A stretch of 64,000 nucleotides of DNA from Gordionus sp. m RMFG-2023 (lineage: Eukaryota; Nematomorpha; Gordioida; Chordodea; Parachordodidae): the NCBI RefSeq assembly GCF_954871325.1, contig NC_088778.1, forward strand, positions 682,001 to 746,000, in the 5' to 3' direction. Positions 44,988-56,094 of this stretch are shown piece after piece. The notes beneath the pieces were generated by a model. It saw only the letters and a program-made list of their open reading frames with translations. It ran no database searches and was not told the DNA's origin. The first letter of the stretch is position 1. Every line of letters begins with the position of its first letter. Made by a program: the position numbers and the translations under genes.

Positions 44988-47900
44988 CTTAGCGGCAAAT
45001 CGCAAATTCCTTAATTTTAAAAATAGTCCATTATTAAAATTAATGTTAAAAAATAATAAATACCGTTACAATGTCTGCAAATGTTTTTTTTATTTAAATG
45101 ATTTGTTCAGTACAGGTTAGCTGGTAAAAAAAAAATAATACGTTTCTAGAGGATATAATAATTTACGAGATAACCCCCCCCCCCCTGAAGATTTAGTTTT
45201 GGTGAGCAATAGTGTATTCAGATAAAAATGTCCCTTGCGACTTTGTATATCCGAGCATAGGTAAGAAAAATTATAACGCTACAAGATAGGTAGTTAAAAG
45301 CGATGCGTTTTTTGCGCGTATCTTTTGACGCTATAACCCTTTTGAGTCCGTTTTAAATGCGACATGAAATAAGGAAGCTCTGAAGACCTTTCAATAATCT
45401 CAATTTCCTTACCAATAAAAGAAGCACATAAGGTAAGAGAAAATGTTTTTTTAAAAAAATAGGCATATTATAATATGGAGATGAGGATAGTTGAATAACT
45501 ATATTTGGCTCTTATTTTGAAATGGAAAGAAAAGAAAGAAAGAAGTTGAATAGTTCATCCGCATTTACTTTACAATTTATGCCTCGTTCATAATAACCCC
45601 AAAAATAAATATTAATTAGAACAGCTATACTATATAGCTTAGTCATGAATTACGCATTCCCTCACCATCAAGATGATTATATAGGTGGCATTTGTAGTAA
45701 ACGCTTACGCGAATAGCCACAGTTACGATATCGCTTTTAGCCACGAATCATGCATTATCTAAGTATCATCGGTTACTATAAACGAGACCCTTTGGCGATA
45801 CGATACCACGCGAATTGTTCGCACTTACTAGAAAATGAGGCCTCAAAAAGAAATTGTAAAAATAAAAACGAATGACATTAAGAACGAAATGGAAAACAAA
45901 GAGAGGGAAGGGGGTGCGAGAGTGCGTTTCTAAGTCAAAATATCTTTCAAAAAAAAGATTCCTGCATTTATACATTAGGGCGTCTAAAGCCGATTTCATT
46001 TCAATTATTTTCTAAGAAGTAAAATTTTGACTTAGGGATACTAAAAAATGAAATCTTCAAAAAAGTGCTAAGAATCTTCTTTTTTTTAACCTTGTTGACG
46101 TTTATCTGTATGTTTAAATTACGAAAATAATGGTTATCTTCCCACTGCGTCTGTAAACATGACTTGTAAGACTAAAATTAATAGATTATCCTAATATTAT
46201 ACCTAAATTTAAATTATACTTGAAATTGCTATAATCAATAAGCTGAGATATTTCATTTTCAACGTTATTAAATGTTTTAATAAATACAAAAAAAATGAAC
46301 TTTTGGTAAAGAGAACTCGAATTCCAAAATTTTATCAAAAGTATCTTGATTAAAAATAAATGTATATGGTATGGATAACGCGGCAATAATTTAGCAGATA
46401 ACCCGAGAATAACTTAGACCGGGGCGGGTCTTTAACCGCGTTCTACTCGATAATGAACACTGTCCAAGATACATCGCTAAAATAAGTTGTCGGGTTAAAC
46501 CCTAAAAATAAGGGCGAAATTTGAAATTTAATTCAGACAAAGTAATTTTAAATTGATACAAAAAAAAATATGGTTCTAAAAAAAATTATTCGCTAAAATT
46601 TTCAAATGCTAAATCGACTAAATATCATAAGGAGTGCAGCCCTCTGAGCCTATTCTATGTTAAGATTATTAATCCTTTTTCTAATTTTTGCATTTAAGCT
46701 AGCTAGCTAGCCCTTCACACTTTTAGCTGACCGAGCTGGGCTTTGCACATATCTACTTCAAACTACTATCGTAGCCTTAATTTTTATTAGATAAAGGCAA
46801 CCGTCATTCAACAATTTTGCATTAGATTGATTGGTTGGAAATTAAATAATAATAATAAATTATATGATTATTATGATATGGTAAGATACTTTTTATTTTC
46901 GATGGTGAAATTTCACGATCATTATTAAATTTATATTAAAAATTTTTAAATTATTGTGGTTATCTTGGGGGATAAATAAATTTTTAATTGAAAATAATTA
47001 TTGCATTTTAGATATTAAGAAGTGTTAGATACTGGAGTAAGATACAAACATCATATATTAATTTTTATTTATTTTTTATTGTTTTTAGTAAAAATAAGAT
47101 AGGCAGCTCCGTCTATCAAAGTCAAAATGAGATCAACATAACTTCACTAATACACGTCTCAAATCACGTTTATTCGATACCTTTAGGTATGCCAAGGTCT
47201 TTCGTAGACTTTTGGTAAACCGGAGTGAAAATAGATTTAATAGCCCTTCAAAAAAATTCCCAATGTATCCTAAAGCAAGAATCAAAAATTAAGCAGCTAA
47301 ACGTCTAAAATGAAATTAACTGGTTCGCGTTAGTCGTTCATTACCAACAATCGTATACGTTCGCGTTCAACGTTTGCAAAACGGAACGCGTTCAGCGTTT
47401 GCAAAAAAAACGGAACGCGTTCAACTTCGTAAACGAGTTCATTCAAATCTACAAATATTAAATTTTTAACAGAAAATGGATTTTATATAACTGGAGAAAA
47501 ATAAAACCATGTTTAATTGGATTCAATATAATAACGAATCTTCAGCAAGATGCAGCATTCTTTAAAAGATTTGATTCGTTGAATTTTTTTCATAAAAAAC
47601 AAAAATAGTTACCAACACACCACTAATTTATATATGAATTTGTGTATTTGAAACTGTCAATCCGGGCCGTTCTAATAATTTTCTGACACTTGAGATATTC
47701 TTAGATAATTTCTAGATTTATTCTAAAAAAAAATTAATGATCCCCCCCCCCATAGTGACCTACCTATGCGCCTGATTATAATTATATATAGTAAAATATA
47801 TAAATCCAGGGACATAAACCCGGTCGAGTGTTAGAAAGCGAGTTGAAGGTCTTCCAAGCAGCGGGGGCGGGGGTATAGGGACGAATTTCCAAAATGATGC

Positions 47901-48600
47901 TGAGTATATAAATTAACACCTTTTAGCATCCTCTTTTGTAAAGCTCATATCTAAGCTCCGCTTGATGCTAAGATCTCTGGCAAAATTGGATCTAAACTGT
48001 ATTCCATTTTCGACGAATTGTGACGTTTCTAAAACTTTAAGATAGTCGAAACTAAGGATTGCCGTAATAAATAAGGAGATCAATGAATCCCTAATCCTGA
48101 ACGTGCTAATATAGTTGGAATCTTTTTCCTTAGAATCCCAAAAATATGTATGTCCATTTAAGCAAAGGCCAAGGCAGAGTTAAAATCTTCTATATTTTTC
48201 CATAAATGTCGTGAGGATCAGATGGATTTGATAATAAAAAATTTTTAATATAAACGGGATAATTTTCTTTCAATAATTTAACCTCGCCTTATTTGACCAA
48301 TCTTTAAATTTACCAACAAAAGGTTTTTTACACAAAAAAAATGTAATTTTTAAAAAGGCGGGCCCGCGAAAAAGGGGGAATGAGCGAGATAGCCCATACG
48401 GATCACAAAATGTTCTAATTTTAGGTAACATTTTTTTGATTCCACTGCAACTTTCTACGAAAGTCGTCCGAGAAATTCTCCGGCTTTTTTTAAAGATTCT
48501 TTACCTATAATAAATGCAGTGGCGAAATCAAGTCCTTTTGTCCCCAGCCTAAAATTCCCAAAACATCAACCAAAATTCACCCTTCCCTCCCAAGCGTTGG
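44988..48600. other. Intergenic DNA, mostly unexplained
   Basis: Short frames only. At about 45435-45305 the minus strand has roughly 40 open codons (including EIEIIERSSELPYFM) that could be an exon of the orphan gene at 44797-44987, but no clean splice pair was found. At 47330-47445 the stretch is dense in AACGCGTTC/GAACGC repeats, probably a repeat-element end. Confidence 0.4.
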
Positions 48601-48779
48601 TAGAGTCTAGGTTATCATTAAATGACCCGTTATACATACGTTTCTAACGATGAAAGGCTCTCTTGCTATCATCAGGCCTCTTTTCTCACCACTATCTTCT
48701 ATGCACCTATTGTTGGCAGTTGGTAAATTGAGTTTAGTTTAAGCAGCCTCTTTCCATATATACACCAGGGGTAAGTACT

Positions 48780-49010
48780 GGATTCCTTCACCTACACAAT
48801 GCCTCTCCCAATCTTAACCTTTATATTTTCTGGATTCAACTTTAAGCCCTTCATGCCCATAGTCATCTTCCATTCAATAATTCTATACTTATCCCTCATT
48901 AATTGCCATCAATACGCAGTCATCCACATATGCTCCAACAAAAGTTCATTGAATATTCTCTAGCTACCATGTCAATTACTAGGATAAATAATAATGAAAT
49001 CAGTCCTATT
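48780..49010 (-). pseudogene. LINE-type reverse transcriptase fragment
   Basis: On the minus strand GAYVDDCVLMA (about 48946-48913) is the catalytic YxDD box, and GLKLNPENIKV follows about 70 bases downstream, as in non-LTR retrotransposon reverse transcriptases (usual form GLxxNxxKTKV). The frame shifts and stops between them. Only the palm end is left, with no endonuclease or tail seen. This is a small, old, 5'-truncated relic. Confidence 0.5.
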
Positions 49011-49713
49011 ATAATATATTTAAATGACTGTTATGATATAGTTAAATTATAGGTTATACTATTAAATAGTATGAGATGAGTAGGTGTTAGTGACATAAAA
49101 TTACTCCATTGGAGATAGCCAAAGAATATTGCTTAAACTTCGAGATTCTGCTATTAGATGTCCAAATCCCTGTGCCAATCTATAAGCAAAATCTCCAGGC
49201 TTATGTTTTTCTGGATAAAATATCAGATAGGATAATGGATCAGTAATTGGCCGATATCAATTTAATATCAAATCAGCCTCCAAAAAGTGATATAGGTATA
49301 CCCCTAAAAATAAACTTTATAAATAAGGCACTGTATAATACATATATATTTAAACTTTTTAAGATATTTACTTATACTTTTATATCATTTTATATACACA
49401 TTTTTTTTGTGCCATAAAAATTAATATTCGACACAATAAATCTCATGAGATAAATGGTACTAATACGCATTAATTAATTATGTGTTCAATTAATGCCTTT
49501 ATATAGTTTGTTTTATTTATGAATATAGAAAAGCATTACAAAAATTTAATCAAAATGGCTGTAAAATTTTGAAAAATTCTTATATCTTAAAACAAATGCA
49601 TTTTGTTTGAGAAACAGAATTTTTTTTTATAAATTTCTGATAGGAAACCATGGTGTTATAACTTCTCCATAAGTTTTTCCTAAATAAAATAAAGCAATTT
49701 ATTTATATATGAT

Positions 49714-50200
49714 TTATATAAAACTTGGTCTTTCAGGAGGCCATTGATCTCTATGATTTCTCATATACCATAATATCATCATTCTTCTCTTATTTTTATT
49801 GTAATAATAACGTTTAGGGGCATACCATCCTGCTAATGCTGCAACTCCACATGATAGAAAATAGGTTTGAATACCTATATTAAAAAAAAAAATTTTAATT
49901 GCAATGATTTATAAAACCTGAAAAAGGTGGTCGTTTCATTATATGAACTTTTCCCTGGTAAACAGATAAAAAAGTTACAATTACTCCAACTGTTATAGCA
50001 ATTTTTTGGGCATTTTTAGTTGGGTCATTGGTAAATATAAACTTGTCTATGTTTTTCTCAAACTCACTTCGAGTATCTTTACTAAAATCATGGCGATATG
50101 TTTCTAGATCTTTGTCCCAATCAGGATACATTGGGCACATAGGATATCTATAAGTGCCATCATCAAACCCAAAGTATTTACTATCATCAAAGAATCTCAT
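49714..50200 (-). CDS. NDUFC2-like complex I subunit, 2 exons
   Basis: Minus-strand exons are 50200-49918 and 49874-49714, separated by a 43-bp GT-AG intron in phase 1; the product is 147 aa. The N-terminal 60 residues are acidic and aromatic without a presequence. Two hydrophobic segments follow (about residues 66-81 and 96-110). After the second comes YMRNHRDQWPPERP. The order helix, KRPxxSG, helix, KRxxYxY, then a tail with H..(D/W)xP resembles NDUFC2 (B14.5b; human RRP.ATAGLH... and YMKLHPEDFPEE), a membrane-arm accessory subunit of mitochondrial NADH dehydrogenase. The match is by pattern and is not strong in identity. The N-terminal extension is longer than in vertebrate NDUFC2. An alternative is another small two-helix inner-membrane protein. 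Confidence 0.6.
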
Positions 50201-53200
50201 GTGTTGAGAGGATAAATGCTAATGAATCATATGTTTGTTAATTTCATTTTATATACAATTATTTTCTTTTCTTTTTCTTATCTATTAAAACTATTAAGTA
50301 TAATAATAATAAAAATGTTATAAAATATCATTTAATTTTAAGATAATTGAGTTCCCAAAAAAGAGCAATAGTTTAATTTGAAAATATTGATTTGTATGTT
50401 TTGTTTGATTGAGGAATAGGAATTTCCTTGGTTTAGATGTTTGCTATTTAATTTTTTGAGCTAAATTTTTAAAAGGCTAAATATTAAAGGAGCAAACTGA
50501 CACTTATTTTATTTTTTTTATTGTATATTCTAATGGATTTTATGTTAACAATATTAATTCACTGTTTTAATAAAAAATTTTTAAAGATTAATTATATATA
50601 ATGAGTAAGGCAGGTATGTTTTCTTTGTAAGATATTTTGTAATCTGAATTAAAAAAAACAATCTTTGAAGTTATCTGGTTTAGGTTTGATTATATAGATG
50701 AAAAAGCATTGCTGAACTGTAAGATATGATAATTCAGAAACGTTTAGCTTTATATCTATATCTTTTTTAGTATTTTTTTAATATAAATATTTGAATAAAG
50801 TAATTAATATAACGAATCATTGTTAATCTAAAAAAATTAGATTTATAAAATATTTAATCATCATAATCAAAAAGAAGAAAGAATTTAATTTTTTGAAGAA
50901 CTGTTCATATTATTATTAAATCCAAGGAAGACATTATCAGCCGACATTTAAATAGAACTTTTTATACCAAATAAGCAAGCAAAGATAAATTTTATTTTAT
51001 TTCATAAATTTTATATTGTTAATTTGTATATAACCATTTTATAGTAATTTTATACATTCTTATTTTGTATAGGTTTATGTACACCTACATAATATTCATA
51101 ATTTTGATGAATTATTAAAGATAAAAGAAATATTTTTAAATAGTTAAGCATAATCTCACAATTTGCTATACTAAGAATATTAAAAACAGATTGATTTTAC
51201 TTTTTTTTATGCCTTTTTATATTTTGCATATTTTGAAAAATAAATGTAAATTTTTTAATAATCTTCTCCAAACACAAAAATAAAATATATTTTTCATAAT
51301 AAGGATGACTTGATAAATTCACCAAAAAATATAACAATGAATGCTCAAAATTAACTACTCCCCCAAAATAGATATATATGACACGCCCCCATTTGTAAAC
51401 CAATGAGGCATTTAAACCACCCCTCCGGCTAAATTATTGTCCTTTCGTTGTGTCTTTAAAAATTTGATGATAGTTATCCTTGAGTATCCTCTCTTTGTTC
51501 GCTGATAAATGTTGATCCATTTTTTCTACCACCTATCTTACAGGTGTTGAGTCAAACCATTCCATATCCGAACCTTGGTTAAAATATATTGAGCACTTCC
51601 ACGTTAGATCCACTGCTATTATAAAACGCTAATAAAGATCTCCTTTTCCCTTTTATTAAACATGAGTCCCTTTCTAGTAGCTGTGGCAATCTACACCTGT
51701 AAATGTTTTTTTATCATCATCATTTTTTTATATTTGATAATTTTTTTCTATGAACTAAAAAAAAATGAATGTAATGAGGAATATAATATTTTTGATTTTC
51801 GCGTTGTGACATTTTCATTTTAAAACCCTATTCGATATTCTAATTTAACGTTTATCTATGCAATAAAATTTTAATCATGCTTCTATACTGAAGATATCAG
51901 CAGGTCACTCCTCTCACCCATAGATTTAAATTGTAAGGCTATAAGGTTGAGTTACGTTTCAGGAAAATAATTTTATAAAAAAACATATGAAAAATAGTCA
52001 TTATTTTAAATAAAACCAAATTCAATGGTGGCTGATAATGGACTCCCATTTTCAGGCAATTTAAAAAAATATAGCTTATTTTAAAATATTTTTTAAACTC
52101 TCCATATCACGTGATATTAACGGGAGAGGTGTGGCACCCAAACTTTAAAAAAGTTTTCTTAGAAAGTCACCTAACTCGAAAAAAGAAATAGTTAAATTTT
52201 TAACTGAGATTTTCCCAATTAAAATTTGCATAGCAAGGCCCGTTAAATGAACGTACACCACAAAAATTGAAGAGGAGATGTTTGGAAGTTATGTGAAAAG
52301 TAAAACAGGTTTTAATATGCAAGAAATTTTATAACCTATTGAATTCCAGCGAAATTTATATAATAGATCCGTTTTATGTCATTTGGAGAAGACATTCAGA
52401 TCACTTAGAACTTCGAGTAGCTATGAATATAGATATTTCTCTTAGATTGTGGATCCAGCAACTCAAAAGGAATTAGATAAGAGAGAAGATGATCAAGAAA
52501 TTCAATTCATTGATAAAAAAAATAAAAACAGAACAAACAAAAGACGACAACAAGGAAACATTCATAGTTCCTTCGATAGTAGCTTTCTCAACCTCATAAT
52601 CTTTATACTACCTGCCATCAAGTTAGGAGACTGACTATAATATCCGATACAAATAAGAAAGCGGGAAAATGTATTTTAAGTCTAATTTAAACACTCTTTT
52701 GTTTGTAAAGATAATTTAATTTTAAATTGCTATATTGTATAGTTAATTCTTCTTTCTCATCTTATAAAAATTATTTAAACGTCCGTTTTATATTATTATT
52801 ATTATTATATAGTTTATTGCCCTTTTATTTTTGTTTTTAATTACTTTTTTGTATTATATTATAATAATATATTTTTTTTTAAGAAATAATGTTGCAGTTT
52901 TCACTTAATCCCTTTCCCAAATTTTATTCAAATTAAAAGGGATTCTAACCATTAACCATCTTCCCCTTTCCATTTATTCAATCACTTTTTAATTTTTAAT
53001 GATGACTTAAATGTTTTTATATCTTGAGATTTAGTATCTCTGGATTTTATAACCTAATACGACATGTACAATGTGGAAAGAGTATCATAAAATTCTAAGT
53101 TTAATCAAGCTAGATATCATAACTTAAAATAACACAAATAGATTAGTAAATCATATTAAAATGTTGAATATAAAAATACATTTTCTTATAAGATACCAAA

Positions 53201-53650
53201 ATACTTTATTTGTTTTAACCGGAAATGGATTTCGATATTTTTATTTGAACACATTAGTAATTTTGAGATATTTAAAAGATTAGAAATTTCTATAAATTTG
53301 TAGGGATTAGTTTTAGGCGTGGTAGTATTGAGATTTGGTTCGGTTTATAGGAATTGTATTAACAAAGTCTGAATCGTAATATTTTTATAACGAATTCCCA
53401 AAATTCAAATTATTTTCCGATACGAAATACAAAAAAAATCTTTAAAAAATAATATCACATATATATCGCATGTTAAATCAAAATCAATCATTCAATTAAC
53501 CAAATAAATATTTAAATATTATTTGAAAATAATATAACAACATGCCTTAATAAAATTTATAAAACATATGAAAGTGTTAAGATATTGAAATAATGTTTTT
53601 TATTAAAGGGGCTACCATCAATAAATGCATTTTCACGGGGAAGGGGCTAA
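50201..53650. other. Intergenic DNA with one doubtful short frame
   Basis: Mostly AT-rich and featureless. At 52449-52634 a charged frame (PATQKELDKREDDQ, then NKNRTNKRRQQ) follows an AG and could be an exon or a decayed element part, but neither family nor splice partner is evident. Confidence 0.4.
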
Positions 53651-53666
53651 ACATTTCGGTGAATAG

Positions 53667-53827
53667 CAGAGTTGTTAAAGGATCTAGATACAATGTATCT
53701 AGATATAAAAATATGGTATCTGTATATGTATCTAGATATTTTTAATTAAAATATCGGTATCTAGATATTTTTTTAGACGATGTGTCTGTATCTAGATCCA
53801 TTTATAAAGTATCTTTTAACAACTCTG
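53667..53827. mobile_element. hAT-like MITE, family B, copy 2
   Basis: 161 bp with perfect ends CAGAGTTGTTAAA / TTTAACAACTCTG and internal TATCTAGATA palindromes. Flanks GTGAATAG (53659-53666) and GTAAATAG (53828-53835) differ at one base, an 8-bp target duplication. It is about 80% alike to copy 1 by eye. Confidence 0.8.
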
Positions 53828-53999
53828 GTAAATAGGCCTAATGTATTATCACTATAATTTCCTATTGTGTAATACAATCAATTAAATACTACATCATGGG
53901 TATAATATATTGAGGAATGTATATGAGATTATTAATAATTTTGCGGATAAAAAAATATGCGGAGATTACAAAATTTAGGATTGTAATTATATCAAGATC

Positions 54000-55400
54000 A
54001 AAGTTCTCTTAAAAACTTTGGACCTTAAGGATGAGGCCATCAAAAAAATATATACTTTTTGTGAGGATTGATAAAGATATGGAGGTGAGTATTTTGGATA
54101 ATTTATTTTATCAGCAAATGAAAGACTTAATTCAAAAAAATATTGTAAAGAATGAGATTACTAGAATCTTTGACCTTTTTAATTCCAAACCAGATAGAAT
54201 GGAATCTTCCAGAGAATATTTGGGTTGACTTAAAGGCTGTGGTTCGGCACTGAATACGGATTTGATTTCGGTACGATTTATGAACAACTGTCAACTGTCG
54301 TAATGAATAACTTAAAGTAAGATTGATAAAGGAAAATACGCCTGATCTGAAAATTATTGATGATATAGTGGTCAAATGTCAATCGATGGAAGTTACTGAT
54401 AATAAAATTTATGCAGAGAAAGATTCATGGAGAAAAGATAATGAGCAAGGGAATACAGGATGCAAAGAAAATAAATATGCTTTTAGGGGGACCGACAACA
54501 ACAACAACAACAAAAAGCAAGAGATGATTCAGATACCGTATAATATAAGGCCACGAAATAAAAATCAATTTTATGAATGATTTTATGATTTTATTATTTA
54601 TAGGTAATTAAATAATCTTCATTTTCCATTTATGATAGTTACTGGATCTTCAGTGACATCCTTGCCGATCAAAGATTTTGAAAAGCTCACAAATTATGAA
54701 AATATTGAGTTGAGAAACTGTTCCATAAAATTGTTGTCGTATAGTCGTTAGGCAAGTTTTAAATTGTAAAGTGAAATGCTTAAATGTTTTAATTTGTTAG
54801 ATTTTTATGTTTTTGGGGAGGGACCACCCCTATGTAGTCAAGATTTGATTAATGAATTTGAGATAATTAAATTTAATTATGATATAAAACGTAGTAATAA
54901 ACAAGAATTAGGCGATAAAATTAAATTTTACGACTTTTAAAGAATTCGTTTAAAAATATGGATAATAAATATGATAATTGTTTAAGGTAAAGGGAACATT
55001 TTGATTCCGTCAATTCAAATGGAAGAATTTTGTTCTGAATCTAGTTCTATCATGATTAATAAATTAATTAAGGGGTTGTGTTTTCAATGGTAACATGGGA
55101 AAATTTAAAAATTTAAGAATAAATATTTTATTAAACGATGATTCTAAGCCTAAATTATTTTAAGGCCAGGAGAGTGACTTTTGAATTAGAAGAAGAGTTA
55201 GAAAGCGCGCTTGAGTAATGGCGTAAACAGGGTATAATAACACCTGTCAGATTTTCACAATGAGCTACACCATTAGTATTGGTTAAAAAAAAATAATGCC
55301 CTTGCTAGTTCGTGAATTTTAGGGTCACAGTAAATCCGCAGTTAGAAAATTTTCTTGAGCCATGTGGAGTGACAACCTTTCATAGGCGAAAATATTTCTT
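54000..55400 (+). mobile_element. Ty3/Gypsy-type LTR retrotransposon fossil
   Basis: A degraded pol region on the plus strand. A protease-like patch (about 54640-54740) precedes the start of a Ty3/Gypsy reverse transcriptase (about 55090-55330), recognised by the block RRVTFELEEELESALE, then RKQGIITPV and ATPLVLV. An upstream stretch (about 54030-54580), polar and asparagine-rich, may be the gag side. No LTRs, integrase or RNase H were found. It is clearly broken, with multiple breaks, and old. Confidence 0.65.
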
Positions 55401-55467
55401 CTTTACTTTCTGCGAGCGAATTATACGTCCAATAGTAAGTAAAAAAAATAAATCAGATGCTTTCAAT

Positions 55468-55631
55468 TAGTGTCGTATAAACGGTTCGATTTGAGATTTT
55501 TCTCATAGATAGCACATAGCATTGAACATCTGTTGGCAAAATCTAGACACTTTGGCAATATTTTCCTGGATATAATGTGGAGATAGCCCCTTTTTAAAAA
55601 TCGATTCAGATGGAACCGTTTAACAACACTA
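55468..55631. mobile_element. hAT-like MITE, family A, copy 3
   Basis: 164 bp from TAGTGTCGTATAAACGG to CCGTTTAACAACACTA, with the internal TTTTCCTGGATATAATGT segment seen in the other copies. Flanks CTTTCAAT and CTTCTAAT match at 6 of 8 bases. Partial relatives without clear ends occur near 36840-36970 and 49150-49240. Confidence 0.7.
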
Positions 55632-55881
55632 CTTCTAATCTATCATAGCCCTTAAGGAACAACTAAATTCACAGATAATGTAAATAGTAACATGATTTGT
55701 AAAGTGGAAACGATCGTGATTGTCACATTTTATAGGTGGAACACGATACCATAAAATATTTAATCTATTTAGGGTTATGTTTTGAAATATTTTGGTTCCT
55801 AACAGAAACTTTGTATTTTTGACCCATCCAAATAGACAAAAATACGTATATAAGATAGCATTACAATTTTAGAATTGCCTT

Positions 55882-56094
55882 CTAGAAGTCCTCATTTATA
55901 CCCTATTGAAAACGGATAAGAAAACAAGGTCTAAGAATCAAAAATTCTTACTAGAAGTCCTCATTTATACCCTATTGAAAACGGAGTAGAAAACTAGGTC
56001 TAAGATTCAAAGATTCTTACTAGAAGTCCTCATTTATACCCTATTGAAAACGGAGTAGAAAACAAGGTCTAAGAATCAAAGATTCTTCTAGAAG
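55882..56094. repeat. 69-bp tandem repeat, three copies
   Basis: Units begin CTAGAAGTCCTCATTTATAC at 55882, 55951 and 56020 (69, 69 and 68 bp) and end in AAGAATCAAAGATTCTT, itself a short palindrome. Copies are nearly identical, so the duplication is recent compared with the surrounding relics. Confidence 0.9.

Noticed and set aside
44750-44992. 80-residue plus-strand frame
   Set aside because: It is the antisense of the better-supported minus-strand exon at 44797-44987.
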